NCBI GenBank assembly: GCA_036365515.1
Contig: CM070876.1
Coordinates: forward strand, 106,302,810-106,366,809
Direction: 5' to 3'
Length of the DNA stretch: 64,000 bases
Source of the DNA: Torymus aiolomorphi
Taxonomy: Eukaryota; Arthropoda; Insecta; Hymenoptera; Torymidae
Part shown: positions 33,961-44,331 of the stretch, in pieces
How the letters are laid out: each line of letters starts with the position of its first letter
How positions within the stretch are numbered: the stretch's first letter is position 1
Notes under the pieces: model-generated
Database searches by the model: none
What the model was told of the DNA's origin: nothing
The model's input: only the letters and a program-made list of their open reading frames with translations
Made by a program: the position numbers and the translations under genes

Positions 33961-34640
33961 GTCGCCTGTAAGCCAGCCCTCAGCTTCAATGCGATCTGAA
34001 ACAGGCACATCCCAATCGAAACCTTGCAGCCACAAGTGCTGAATAAGCAATTTTGCTCTGACAATGACTTTAGCAAGAAAACCTGCAGGGTCAAACAGCT
34101 TGGGCACTTCCGACAGAATGGAGCGCTTTGTGATGACAGGAGAAACTGGAGACAATTTGACCTGAAAATGAAGCACGTCATCTGCTGGACTCCATCTCAT
34201 CCCCAACGTTGAAACGACATCCTTTTCGTCTAAACTTTTAGACGCATGTGAAGCAGAACTCAGCAAATCAGCATGATTGGCTGCACATTTATCGACTGAC
34301 ATACCAACCAGCTTGAGTGAATCAACGATCTCCTGCTGCGCTTGCTTAGTTTCTTCTAAGTTATCTCCCCCGGATAAAAAGTCGTCCACATATCTGTGCC
34401 TACTCAAAAGCATCGAAGCCAATGGAAGCGACTGTTTCACCATCTGAGCCAACTCCAATAAGCAAGCATGGGCATGGAAAGCGGCTGACGCTGTTCCGTA
34501 CGTGACAGTAAGAAAACGCCAGACTAGAAGAGGCTGATTTGGATCGGAACGCCAAAAAATAAGCTGCCAATGAGTATCTGAAATATCGACAATCATTTGT
34601 CTGAAATTTTTTGACAATATCACAAGTAAATACAAATTCG
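33955..34640 (-). pseudogene. BEL/Pao reverse transcriptase, second half
   Basis: Entered by a one-base frameshift near 34625 in an A/T run. Reads DISDTHWQLIFWRSDPN, LTVTYGTASAAFHAHACL, SRHRYVDDFLSGGDNLEET (intact YVDD), STLGMRWSPADDVLHFQV, LSEVPKLFDPAGFLAKVIV and WDVPVSDRIEAEGWL. These are standard Pao RT thumb/connection motifs. The active-site residues are preserved, so inactivation is by frameshifts only. Confidence 0.9.
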
Positions 34641-36376
34641 AAAAAAAACCACCTGATTAAAATTATGACGATGTCTTCTTGAAGCTTTGGTCCGGGGTGC
34701 AAGCAATCATTCAGAGAGATGCCTTGCTCATCCTTCTGAGACCCGTTGAAGACGACTCTAATTTTTTTGCTGTCATCCTTCTTAAAAACTGGATGATGCG
34801 GTAGGAAATATGCATCACGAACATCCAAGTCCTCTGCAGGCACGACCTCCATGTGGCCGAGGTCCACATACTCCTGCATGAAGGCATGATAGGCAACAGC
34901 ACAGTCAGGCTGCCTTTCAAAGCGACGCTCAAGCCTGGTCATGCATGCTCGAGCGATTTTGTCTGATCCAATAAACTTAGGTTCTCTGCTGAAGGGCAGT
35001 CGCACAACAAAGCGACCTTCTGGATTTTGACGATAGGTTTGGTTGAAATGATCCCAACATTCCCTCTCTGATGGTGACAAGTGGTGCTCCCTTGGGACCT
35101 CTTTAGACTCCCAAAACCGAGAAACTGCTTCAAATAGCGTCTGATTAATTGCCAGATGATGTACAGCAGTCGACGCAATTGAAAAATCTTCCGCCGTATC
35201 TGCAATCAGAATCCAGCCAAACACGGTATGCACCGCGACCGGGCTTGCGTGCGAAGTTGGATCTCGTCGAATCCCTGGCAGAATCACTGCGCCATACACT
35301 GCAGAACTGAGAATGCAGTCAACCTTGCCTGGTTTGCCGAAGCATGGATCAGTAAGCTGAAGGCCACGAATGTGATCCCAGGATCCTGAAGCGATTCCTT
35401 TTTTTGGAAGCAACGTAGACGCGCGTTTCACCACCAAAGCTGAAAAGTCAAGTGAAAAGTTAGGATCATGTAAAGACTTAAGCGTGAGTTTAACTGCGCC
35501 TTTTGAGACGGCAGCAATTGCCTCATTTATGCCAGCCACAGCTATATGTACAGATGTGCGGTTTAAGGCCAAAAGTTGAGCTATGCTCTCTGATACAAAC
35601 GACTGTTCTGCACATGAATCGATCAAGGCTCTTGCTGTGACTCGGACTCCTTCCGCTGACTGGAGGACGACCATGCCAGTAGCTAGAAGCTGAGGTCGGT
35701 TGCAAAATTGCGCCATTACCGACATAGACTCAGTAGCTGCTACATGTGCGGTAGTTGACTGAGCGCCAGATGATACTTGTCGGCTACTTCCACCTGACTC
35801 TTCTAAATGAAGTTTGGAGTGATGCCTCTTTCCACACACATAGCAACTTCCCTTGGACGTGCAAGCCTCCAACTTATGTCGAGCACTCAAGCAGTTGACG
35901 CACAAATTGGCGGAAACGGCATGCTCCTTCCGCTTGACTGGTGTAAGTGCTGTGTACTTCAGGCATTTAGTGATGTAATGAGAACCTTGACAGAAAGAAC
36001 ATGTATCAGTTTTGACAGGTTTGACAGATTGAGAATTTACATCAACAGAAACATTCTTAGACGAAATTGATTTCGAAGACTTAGATTTGTTGGCTCCGGA
36101 TTTGCTGTGGAGATCTTCGCAGCCTTTGCTACCCTTACAATCTAAAGCATCTAAATCTTCTACTACATCTAATCTCTGAATCCGGTCTTGAAGAAAAGTC
36201 TGGAACGAAATGAAACTCGGAAAAACTTGACCCGCGGATTTTACTTGTCTAGTCCATTCTAAGCTTGTACTGGAAGGAAGCTTATTTTTCAATAACTGAA
36301 TGAAAACCATATCCCAATGCTGCACGGGAAACTTAAGGGAAGTGAACACGTTTTTGCTTTCTAAAACAGTATGCAA
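34630..36376 (-). pseudogene. BEL/Pao Gag C-terminus, protease and first half of RT
   Basis: Reads HWDMVFIQLLKNKLPSST, then zinc knuckles CSFCQGSHYITKC, CVNCLSARHKLEAC and CYVCGKRHHSKLH. Protease: ARALIDSCAEQSFVSESIA, with Asp-Ser-Cys where Asp-Ser/Thr-Gly is usual. Peptidase_A17-like linker: DHIRGLQLTDPCFG ... VDCILSSAVYGAVI ... VHTVFGWILIA. RT start: ERECWDHF, FLPHHPVFKKDDSKKIRVVF, NDCLHPGPKLQEDIVIILI, FEFVFTCDIVKKF (catalytic Asp). About 580 residues in one frame, so relatively intact. Confidence 0.92.
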
Positions 36377-36384
36377 AAGCTTGC

Positions 36385-37061
36385 TTAAGTGATCGCCAGC
36401 CTCCTTATCGATGGTAAACGTAAAAGCGCATTAAAATGCGTGGAAAATCTAAGAAGCGGGTTGTCATACCGAGAACACAATTCATCCCAAGCTGACTGGA
36501 AATTCTCATCCACAAGATCATAACATTTCATTTTCTCAGCAGCCTCCCCTTCAAGTGCGTTGGCTAGATGCTTCAACTTAATAATTGTAGGCATTGATGC
36601 ATCGAGTAGAATTAAAGATCTGAATTTAGTCTTAAAGCCTTGCCAATCGCGTTGAACGCCGCTGAATTTTGGTAAGCGTACTCGTTCGAGTGAAGCTTGC
36701 GAAGACTGCGTAGGCGCAGTCACATAATTAGAAGCTGTGGGGTTTGCGATTTGCACAGAAAGCGCAGCGATTCTATCACCAAGCCATGATTGGCAGATAA
36801 ATACGCTGATAGCGTAAAATCGTAATGCCCCTGAGCGAAATAACTGCGATTCTTTAAGGTAGTTGCCAAAGGAGACAACTGATAATCGCGTTCGCAAAAC
36901 TCTCCCCAGTAAGTGCCCAGAATTTCACGTCTGGCATGGTAATATTGTAGTGTCATCTGCGCGGCCGACTTCTGTTTAGATGTATTAACTTGAAAATTAG
37001 TAATTAATTCTGCCGCGCGCTTCTGACGGCTAAGTAAATCGTCGGAAGTTCTGTCAGTCAT
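36385..37061 (-). pseudogene. BEL/Pao Gag N-terminal part
   Basis: Starts MTDRTSDDLLSRQKRAAELI and continues in two frames with shifts near 36830 and 36760. ERVRLPKFSGVQRDWQGFK, LKHLANALEGEAAEKMKC and SAWDELCSRYDNPLLRFSTH form the DUF1759-like core. A further shift near 36380 leads to the next block. The start lies 800 bp after the 5' LTR. Confidence 0.85.
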
Positions 37062-37857
37062 GACAGCGAAAATTACTCAAGGCAGAATCAGATAACCCAC
37101 AAAGAGAACCAACAAAGGGCAAAAAAGAATGGACAGCTTAAATCGCAGAGACAAAGAAAAAAGCACACGATAAAGAGCAAAAAAAAGAAGAATAATCGCA
37201 ATTAAAACAGCGATACTTATGCTGTCGATGAGTGAAGCTCTGCGCTAGCTTCGGATGGACCTGTAAAGAGGAGAGCTCGATAAGCCCCCCGCCGTCGTCT
37301 CGTGAGCCGCTCGATAATGCTCGGCTTCGTTCGGCTGCTCTCACCGCGCGCTCCGCTGGCGAGCGCGGCGGACGGATAGGTGAAGAGGAGACTTCGATAG
37401 GCCTTCCCCCCTTCCAAGCGCTCCGCTGCCAGTGCGCCTGTACTCGCGCGACGCTCGTCCGATGGTTCGACGAATAGATAGGTGAGGAGGAGAGACCGAT
37501 AGTCTTCCCCTTCCAGGATTCGATGCTGTCCTCTCCTCACCTCTGACGAGTCCCTCTGCTTTCGGCTACAACGATGAATGCTGTTTCCTGGAGATATTCC
37601 CCAGGAGTCTCTCCTCGTAGCTGAGCACTCCCGACGACCACTCGAATCACACAGCAGAGTTTAAGCTGCTCTCTGCTGGTTCGCTCGCGCACCGCCGAGG
37701 CATCTGTGTAGTCCGTTGCAAGGTTTAACGGCTTTGACCTTGCAAGGACGGTCGCGCAAAGTGCACAAGGAACTGCTCCAAAAATTTCCCAAAATGGACC
37801 ACGCAACTGATTAGTTTTTTTTCCAAGTCGGGCGAATCGGGCTTGAAGGACCAAAAA
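37062..37857 (-). other. 5' leader and primer-binding site of the BEL/Pao element
   Basis: No convincing ORF. Directly after the LTR the minus strand reads TTTT and then TGGTCCTTCAAGCC (plus 37840-37853), close to the complement of an insect tRNA-Tyr 3' end (one or two mismatches from memory of that tRNA). Three imperfect repeats of a GAGGAGAG(A/C)-CGATAG type block occur near 37268, 37385 and 37484. Confidence 0.6.
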
Positions 37858-38257
37858 TGGTTTCGCGGAGGCAAGTGAAGAGCCGCGGTTGCGTGGGGAA
37901 AATTTTGGCGGGAAAATGATCACACGTGAGCAGTTGAACTGTACAAAATACTTCTTTATCTCTTGAAACTACAAAAACCCTAAACTTCTAGGAAAACCTA
38001 ATTCTAATGTTGAACTTCTATGATGCCTCGAGGGTGTGAAAAAATGCGCAAAAACACGGAGACTCGAGTCGTGAGTCGTGCTCGCGAGGCGGCCGTCGTT
38101 GGTAAACTGCCGAACCAAGTAATTAGTACAGCGAGCGCGGGCCACATGCATACTAACTTCTTCACACGTACGCGCCGCGGGGTCAATGGCAACGGCCGAC
38201 GAATATTCGAGAACTGCTCGACCGTTGTATACATTTAAAATATAACTGGCGCGACCA
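37858..38257 (-). repeat. 5' LTR of the BEL/Pao element
   Basis: 400 bp, with the same ends as the 3' LTR. It has 56 extra bases (about 38145-38200, starting ATGCATACTAAC). The right edge abuts the TATTT target duplication. Confidence 0.93.
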
Positions 38258-38617
38258 TATTTTTATAACTACCTTTGTTTCTCGGTTTCATTATTCTTAC
38301 TTCAGTAAGAGGACGATCAGCGGGCTTCGCTGTCAAACAATGTACTTTATCATTGCACGTTTCTTTAATCCATAAATCTCTATATTTTTTAACGTGCTCT
38401 ACAAAATCGTTGCGATTTTGAATGAATTTTTCATGGGGCTCTCGATGATTATGCGAAGTAGCATAATGCTATATAAGTTCACCCACACCATCTATAGCTC
38501 CTTTACCGTGCCCAGTAGCAGTAGCATTTTATATCAAATGGTACTCGTTTTAATTCATATAATTGAAAGCGATTTTTTAAGTGGCTAGTGGCGCCGCCTG
38601 ATACAATGGTAATTTTT
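38258..38617 (-). pseudogene. Left-arm copy of the T2 transposase C-terminus
   Basis: Inverted copy of 38712-39110. The complement strand carries the same GHGKG...DG and DGA..HFKNR coding with small changes. Inactive; part of the palindrome. Confidence 0.6.
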
Positions 38618-38684
38618 TTTTATTGAATCACAACAATTGGCTTTCAAGTAGGTTTTGGACCATCACGTGTGACTGCGAAACTTT

Positions 38685-39206
38685 GTGTCGAATCCCCTTG
38701 ATAAGAAATTAAAAATTACCATTGTATCAGACGGTGCCGCTAGCCACTTTAAAAATCGCTTTCAATTATATGAATTAAAACGAGCACCATTTGATATAAA
38801 ATGGTTCTTCTCTGATACTGGGCACGGTAAAGGAGCTGTAGATGGTGTGGGTGGACTTATAAAGCATTATGCTACTTCGCATAATCTTCGAGAGTACCCA
38901 TGAAAAATCCATTCATAATGCCAACGATTTTGTAGAGCACATTGAAAAATATACAGATGCAATTAAAATAATACATTTACAAGACGTTGACGTAAAAGAG
39001 TTTAGAAAAGTAACAAATGTTGATTGGCTTGCTACTCCTAAGTATCCTGGAATTTGAAAAACTCATTTATGGATTAAAAAAACGTGCAATGATAAAGTAC
39101 ATTGTTTGACAGCAAAGATTGCTGATCGTCCACTTACTGAAGTAAGAATAACGAAGCAGGAAAACAAGGTAGTTATAAAAATAAAAAATCTAAAAGACAT
39201 AAATAA
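38685..39206 (+). pseudogene. T2 transposase C-terminal fragment
   Basis: Reads KLKITIVSDGAASHFKNRF, FFSDTGHGKGAVDGVGGL, then after a shift near 38885 NDFVEHIEKYTDAIKI, FRKVTNVDWLATPKYPG, a stop, and CLTAKIADRPLTEVRI. T1 and T3 carry the same motif pair (TDGAAQYFKNK with HGKNGCDG; TDGAGQHFKNK with HGKGACDG). The Asp of DGA is a candidate catalytic acid. The N-terminal half is absent from T2. Confidence 0.6.
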
Positions 39207-39849
39207 AAAAAAACATACATATGAGCATACCTGTATATTACTTATATACGCACAAAGATAAACATCTTTATATTAACTGTTATATTATTGTTATATCACT
39301 ATATTTATATAGCGATATAACGCTTATGCGCTAAGCGTGAAAAATTTGTTTGTGTGTTATCTCATTAGAGTGATCGCTATCCCAGCGGAAACCCCGTGAA
39401 TCTCACAAACACGCCTAGATAGCTATTTACGTCCTCTATCATGAGAAAAGAAAATTGAGAAAAAATAGACTTTTTAGAGAAAAGCGCATTTTTCTAAAAA
39501 CTGCATTTGTCAGTAAAAAGTGCATAACTCGGGTATTTTTAATTTTTTTTTTAAATAACATACAGCCCATGAAAGAGGGCTCAAACCTAAGTGGAATTAT
39601 GTGTTGCACGCTAAAAAGCTTAAAAAACTGGTGAAGCAATAACTGTTTGAAAATTACATTGAAAAAATTTATTTCTAAGTAAGGATTTTCTCGGAATTTG
39701 GCGACATTGCTGAACGCATGAAATTTTGTTGCAACAAAAAAATAAAAATATACGAGTTAAATAATTTTTGGAGAAGAACATAAATACTTTTATCCCAAAA
39801 TGATCGGTGACATAGGCATACGCGGGCCACCTGATTTGAGATGGATTCG
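38712..39849 (+). repeat. Right arm of the T2 palindrome
   Basis: Inverted copy of the left arm (21160-22255 plus 38258-38617, minus insertions). It preserves the empty sites of the BEL element (around 39183) and of the 39-bp-subrepeat MITE (around 39320). Confidence 0.75.
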
Positions 39850-41559
39850 TCCATAAATGATTGTTATGAAATAATTTCTAATTTGAAAAAATTATTTAAT
39901 TATGAAAATGGAACAAAAACAGAAAAATTGATCCTCATGCAATTACTTCCTAAGAATTGGAGCTCTCGTGCTGAATCTCTCGTCGAATTGCTGAATTTTC
40001 AAATTCTTCTCGTCGGCTGGCTATTAAATCTAAATTACTAGATAATGACGAGTCTCTTGTAGTTGACAAAAGAGGAAATAAAAAATTATCAAGCGATACT
40101 GTAGATCAAGTAAGACTGTTTTATGAAAGTGATGATAACAGTAGAATTATGCCAGGCTACAAAGATAGTAAGTGCATAAAAAATGAAGATGGATCAAAAA
40201 ACTAGACGCAGAAAAGACTTGTTTTGTATAATCTGAGAGTACTATACATAAAATATAAAGAAATGTATTCCAATCGAAAATTGGTTTCACTAAATTTGCG
40301 GAATATCGTCCTCAACATTGCCTTTTAGCTGGTGCTCGTAGCACTCATTTGGTTTGTGTATGCGTCTACTATCAAAATGTCAAACTTTTGTTAGCTGGCT
40401 TAAGAAACTCAGTAGGCGTTTTTGATAAAATGAATACTTACAAGGATTGCATAGCTCAAATAGTATGTAAAAATTCAACAACAAAGTGTTATTTAAATGA
40501 GTGCTCTAATTGTCCTGGTGTTGAATCACTAAAAAAAGATTTTAAATTATTTCTTGAAAACTCTGATATTAATGAAATTAAATTTCAGACAGGGCAAACA
40601 ACTGATAGATCGACATTACAAACTCAAACTGTATCTAATTCATCCTTTATAGACATCTTTTTCCTCTTTTGCATAAACTCAAGACTCATTCTTTCATCTC
40701 CAAACAACAGGCATCTTATTTTAAAATCTTGAAAGAATCCTTATGTAAAGGAGAATTTTTAATTTCCCTAGATTTTTCAGAAAACTATGCTTTTATTGCA
40801 CAAGACGCAGCACAAGCTTTCCACTATAACAATAATCAATACAGTTAGGCGACAATAGTCATTTACTATAGAGAATCAGATTTCAAAATTGAACACAAAA
40901 GCATGGTACTTTTTTCAGACAATTTAATTCATGATGCCATAGCCGTTTACTTAATCAAAGAATTATAATTAATTACCTTAAAAAATCTTTTGATTTTGTT
41001 AAAAATGTCATTTATTTTACTGATGGAGCAGCGCAGTATTTTAAAAATAAACATAACTTCCAAAATCTTGTTCATCACTATGAAGATTTTTCTGTTGAAG
41101 CTGAGTGGCACTTTCATGCAACTGCTCACGGGAAAAATGGATGTGATGGAATTAGTGCTTCCGTGAAAAGCAATGCTAGGCGAGCAAATTTGCGGAAAGT
41201 ATCCGACAATTATATATTGACGCCACAAAATCTTTACGAGTGGGTAACTAAATATTTTGAAAATATTGTTTGTTTTTTTTTTTTCATCAAAAGATAAATA
41301 TTTAGAAACTAGACAAAAATTGAGACAACGATTAGAATCAGCAAAAACTGTGCCTGGAACTCTGTCATACCATTGCGTTAAATTGATATCAGATACTGAA
41401 CGATTACAACTAAAACGATTCTCAGCATCAGAAACATTCTAATTATACCGACCAATCAAAAAAGGAAAAGATTATAAAGATCAGAAGAAAAAAAAAATAG
41501 GTATTGAGAAAAGACGTATCAAAATGAATTCGACTAAAAATAAAAAAATTAAGAAATAA
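39850..41559 (+). pseudogene. T1 transposase, middle and C-terminal blocks
   Basis: In shifting frames: NLKKLFNYENG and LLPKNWSSR; DKRGNKKLSSDTVDQVRLFY with DDNSRIMPGYKD; GFTKFAEYRPQHCLLAG with THLVCVCVYYQNVKLLL; a Cys cluster CYLNECSNCPG; SLDFSENYAFIAQDAAQAFH; IYFTDGAAQYFKNKHNFQNL; AEWHFHATAHGKNGCDGI; TPQNLYEWV; ending in a Lys-rich tail. T3 matches block for block. Candidate catalytic acids are the Asp of DFSENY, the Asp of TDGA and an acid after HGK. At least five frameshifts or stops. I infer transposase from the context and do not know a named superfamily for it. Confidence 0.7.
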
Positions 41560-41599
41560 ACAAAAAATTTACATGATTTAGAATTTTAATATGTGGATT

Positions 41600-42018
41600 T
41601 TCATACAAATTAACGTTTATATTAATGTTGCAGCGCAGCGCGGTGAGCGCGCTCGACCTCATGGCGCTGTCTTTTTAATTGCATTACTTTTGAACCCTTC
41701 ATTTCTCCAACTTGAAACTTTAGGCTTTTGTAGCTTAAGACCTGTACTTTCGAATGATGCAATGCATTTTGAAAAAATAAATGGTATACTTTGAGAAAAA
41801 TGGCTCTGAACATTCAACTTGAATTTTCAATCAGAAGAAACCATTTTGGAGAAAAAACAATAGTACCATTAGAAAGAGGAGGAAAAAATTATCGACACAT
41901 GTAATTTGTTTTTTTCAGAGAGACTCAGCGAATGAATATGAGCGAGTTCACCAGAGTGCATTTTGCGCGAAAACGGCGCGCTGGCTCGTTTCTGGCGGAC
42001 GCTCCCATGTATATTATG
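41600..42018 (-). repeat. Inner part of the right terminal inverted repeat of T1
   Basis: Inverted copy of about 20411-20800; ends at GGCTCGTTTCTGGCGGACGC...CCCATGTATAT. The outer part of the same repeat lies at 44160-44235, displaced by the 42019-44159 insertion. Confidence 0.75.
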
Positions 42019-42126
42019 TTGTACAAATATATAAATTTAAATTTACGTGAAGCTAATTGCCTAGTGTAATATTTAATAATTGTTATGACGCTAATGTGCA
42101 TAAAGGCAAAAAACAATCTCATGTCC
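42019..42126 (+). repeat. About 95-bp unit, copy 1 of a direct repeat (copy 2 inside the foldback)
   Basis: GAAGCTAATTGCCTAGTGTA through AATCTCATGTCCTTT recurs almost exactly at about 42393-42490, the loop of the neighbouring foldback element. Confidence 0.8.
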
Positions 42127-42210
42127 TTTTTATTAAAGGCCCAAATCGAAAAAAGTTGTCAAAAATAAGAGATTATAACAATAAGTCAGACATTTATTGC
42201 AGTCTAAAAA

Positions 42211-42676
42211 AATTCACAGGTGTTTCGTCCAGGCTACTACATTGGACTCATCAGTGATGATCTAGTAGCCGTCATCAGACACCTAGCGCTCCATCGTAGC
42301 GGCCAAAGGTTTATAGACTGGGCCGCTCTTATCACTAGTGGAAAAGAGAGGCTCCATCTGTCGGTGCGTTACTAACACAAGCACCGCGTTAAATATAAAT
42401 TTAAGTGAAGCTAATTGCCTAGTGTAATATTTAATAATTGTTATGACGCTAATGTGCATAAAGGCAAAAAACAATCTCATGTCCTTTATATTTGACGCGG
42501 TGCTTGTGTTAGTAACGCACCGACAGATGGAGCCTCTCTTTTCCACTAGTGAAAAGAGCGGCTCAGTCTATAAACCTTTGGCCGCTACGATGGAGCGCTA
42601 GGTGTCTGATGATGGCTAGTAGATCATCACTGATGAGTCCAATCTAGTAGCCTGGACGAAACACCTGTGAATTTTT
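42211..42676. mobile_element. Foldback element with about 175-bp arms
   Basis: The left arm from AAAAAATTCACAGGTGTTTCGTCC is the inverted copy of the right arm ending CACCTGTGAATTTTTT. Arms run about 42211-42390 and 42490-42676. A/T-rich ends next to TA suggest a TA target duplication as in Tc1/mariner MITEs. The loop is a copy of the sequence just outside the left arm. It truncates the mariner relic that follows. Confidence 0.65.
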
Positions 42677-43276
42677 TACAAATGATAGAAAATGATCCAG
42701 ACTTTTTTAACTTTGTTCTTTTTTCTGATGAGGCACAATTTCAAAGTGATGGGGAACTGAATAGGCATAATTGCCATTATTGGTCTGATGTGAATCCTCA
42801 TTGGGTCAGAACTGTCAACCATCAAAGCCGTTGGAGTATTATGGTATGGTGCGGGATTATCAATGGATATTTGATTGGCCCTTATTTTTTGAAGCAAATG
42901 TAGATCAACATACCTATTTGACGCTAATAAGAGACGAACTACCTGGATTGATGGAAGATGTTGATTTAGAAACGCGACGAAGAATGTGGCCCAGCAGGAC
43001 GGCGCAGCACCACATTTCGCTCGAATTGTAAGGGTTTTTTTGAATAAGCACTATGGTAACAGATGGATTGGTCGAGAAAGTCCGGTTAACTGGCCTGCTT
43101 GCTCACCCGATCTTACATCACCAGATTTATATTTATGGGGGTATTTAAATACTGCTGTTTTTGAGCAACAACCCACTACAAGAGTAGGTATGCAGGATAG
43201 GATTCGTCGATCATGCGAGACAAACTTTGCAGAACACAGTTCGCCATTTTTAAAGGCGTTTGACTATGTGCCTTGA
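42667..43276 (+). pseudogene. Mariner/Tc1-superfamily transposase C-terminal half, DD41D spacing
   Basis: Reads IENDPDFFNFVLFSDEAQF (first catalytic Asp), RHNCHYWSDVNPHWVRTV, WSIMVWCGIINGYLIGPYF, shift, FFEANVDQHTYLTLIRDEL, shift, AQQDGAAPHFARIVRVFLN (second Asp), RWIGRESPVNWPACSPDLTS, PDLYLWGYL. From the Asp of QQDGA to the Asp of TSPDL there are 41 residues, the spacing of rosa-type mariners. The N-terminal DNA-binding half is missing, cut by the foldback. Two frameshifts (about 42890 and 42990) disable it. Confidence 0.85.
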
Positions 43277-43336
43277 AGCAAATGGTCGTCATTTCGAACA
43301 CTTTCTTCGAGGTTAAATAAAAATTTATTTACATTA

Positions 43337-43456
43337 GTAAGAGGCGAGGGGACTCACTATAATCAAGCACCCCGAACAGTGAGAGGCAAGGGGACTCACT
43401 ATAATCAAGCACCCCGACCAGTGAGAGGCAAGGGGACTCACTTTAATTAAGCACCC
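43337..43456 (+). repeat. 42-bp tandem repeat, nearly three copies
   Basis: Units start at 43337, 43379 and 43421 with the consensus GTGAGAGGCAAGGGGACTCA followed by a 22-base remainder ending in CACCCCGACCA. Few differences between copies. No coding role seen. Confidence 0.9.
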
Positions 43457-43459
43457 CAA

Positions 43460-44159
43460 AGAAACAATCCTTACTAAGTCCACGTCGTTGTTTCTGGGTA
43501 GCGCAAAAAGTAAGGTTAATACATTTATAACAGAAGCTTCAACGATCTTAAAGTTTCCGTTAAAAAATCGTTTTGCCCTTGAGAAAAATTTTCAGGGTTC
43601 AGCATGTGTGGGTTGGAGGTGTATGGGATCAGCATGCGTGGGTTAGGGATGTGTGGTACTGGGGGGTGTGGGGTATGGTTGTGGGACCGGGGTGTAACAG
43701 TTCAGCATGTGAGGGCATGAAGTGTATGGGGTTAGGATGTGCGAGTTTGAGTTTTGTTTACTAAGATGTGTAAGTTTTGGGTGTGTGGGTTCCTCTATTA
43801 AGCCTACGATCAATTTGAACCAGCTTAGCCTGTGGTTCATGGAAAAAAACGATTTTAAATGGACTTTTCTGAGTTTGACCTAGATTTGACCTTGAAATGA
43901 CCTTGGAAAAAATTTCTCAATATGATTTTGAACGTAAAATTTCCTGCTCTTTCCGAATCCGGGGTCAAACTAGGTGTTTCCATATGAAAAAACCACTTTG
44001 ACCTTGAAATAACCTCAAAGGTCAAGTTCAAGGTCAAAGACGTTAGCGCCATTATGTGGCCGCCTTTGTCCCCTATAACTTTTGTCTGAACCATTTTTCT
44101 CTATCTGGTTTAGGTTCCGAGAAATCCGGGTGCGGCGATTAAAATGGGTCACCGTATAT
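43460..44159. other. Noncoding inserted sequence in the right repeat of T1
   Basis: Contains a GT-rich stretch (43600-43790) and a GACCTTGAAATGACCTTG-type block with several internal near-repeats (43870-44040). The end AATGGGTCACCGTATATA looks like a repeat terminus. No ORF supported. Confidence 0.4.
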
Positions 44160-44331
44160 ATATATATCATTACTGATAAAAATTTTTATTTTTTAGGTGA
44201 ATAAAAAAAAAAAAAGTTTTAACTGTAGTACCCGCTTAAATCTAATTGGGACATATTCTATAAGTGCTTTTTAGTGAAATATTTAATAAACAAAAATTGA
44301 TTTTTCGTCATTTTAAAGGTGTCTGACCCCC

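Larger units (their letters stand above)
22256..38257 (-). mobile_element. BEL/Pao LTR retrotransposon with TATTT target duplication, split by Gypsy B
   Basis: TG...CA-ended LTRs lie at 22256-22599 and 37858-38257. The 5-bp duplication TATTT is at 22251-22255 and 38258-38262; the uninterrupted site is visible in the other arm of T2 (about 39183). The element reads on the minus strand: primer site, leader, Gag, protease, RT, RNase H, integrase, 3' LTR. Gypsy B is inserted between the RNase H and integrase regions. The LTRs differ at 10 of 344 shared positions plus one 56-bp indel. Its own sequence is about 7 kb. Confidence 0.93.
21160..39849. mobile_element. Transposon T2: 1.1-kb-arm palindrome inserted in the T1 transposase gene
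   Basis: The left edge (CGAATCCCTCTCAAATCAGG, 21160) and the right edge are inverted copies. The right arm is 38712-39849. The left arm is 21160-21691, 22131-22255 and 38258-38617, broken by a MITE and by the BEL element. The arms are separated by a 94-bp loop (38618-38711). Each arm holds both a terminal region and a C-terminal piece of a T1-like transposase, so T2 is a head-to-head derivative rather than a normal transposon. I could not find a target duplication. Confidence 0.6.
20342..44235 (+). mobile_element. DNA transposon T1 with long terminal inverted repeats and TTAA target duplication
   Basis: The left end GGTGGTACTACAGTTAA (20342) pairs with the right end TTAACTGTAGTACCCGC (to 44235), and both are flanked by TTAA (20338-20341 and 44236-44239). 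The inverted repeats continue inward for about 450 bp: the left part 20342-20800 matches the right arm in two pieces, 44160-44235 and about 41600-42018. The right arm was split by a later 2.1-kb insertion (42019-44159). The transposase gene reads plus strand in two blocks, 20979-21159 and 39850-41559, separated by T2. Not autonomous now. TTAA fits Kolobok or piggyBac, but the protein does not look like piggyBac. Confidence 0.7.
18592..44331. mobile_element. Possible outermost inverted-repeat element T0
   Basis: GGGGGCAGACACCTTTAAAAT at 18592 has an inverted counterpart at the right (ATTTTAAAGGTGTCTGACCCCC, ending 44331), with weaker matching for about 60 bp inward. Outside, TTAA (left) faces TTAT (right), but weak inverted similarity seems to continue beyond, so the true ends and any target duplication are uncertain. 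Of T0 itself, 18592-20337 and 44240-44331 remain; everything between entered later as T1 and its contents. The left part has a short minus-strand frame (19760-19957) that I could not assign. Confidence 0.4.

Noticed and set aside
43337..43456. CRISPR-like array
   Set aside because: The 42-bp units are directly adjacent with no unique spacers and lie in eukaryotic transposon DNA; an ordinary tandem repeat.
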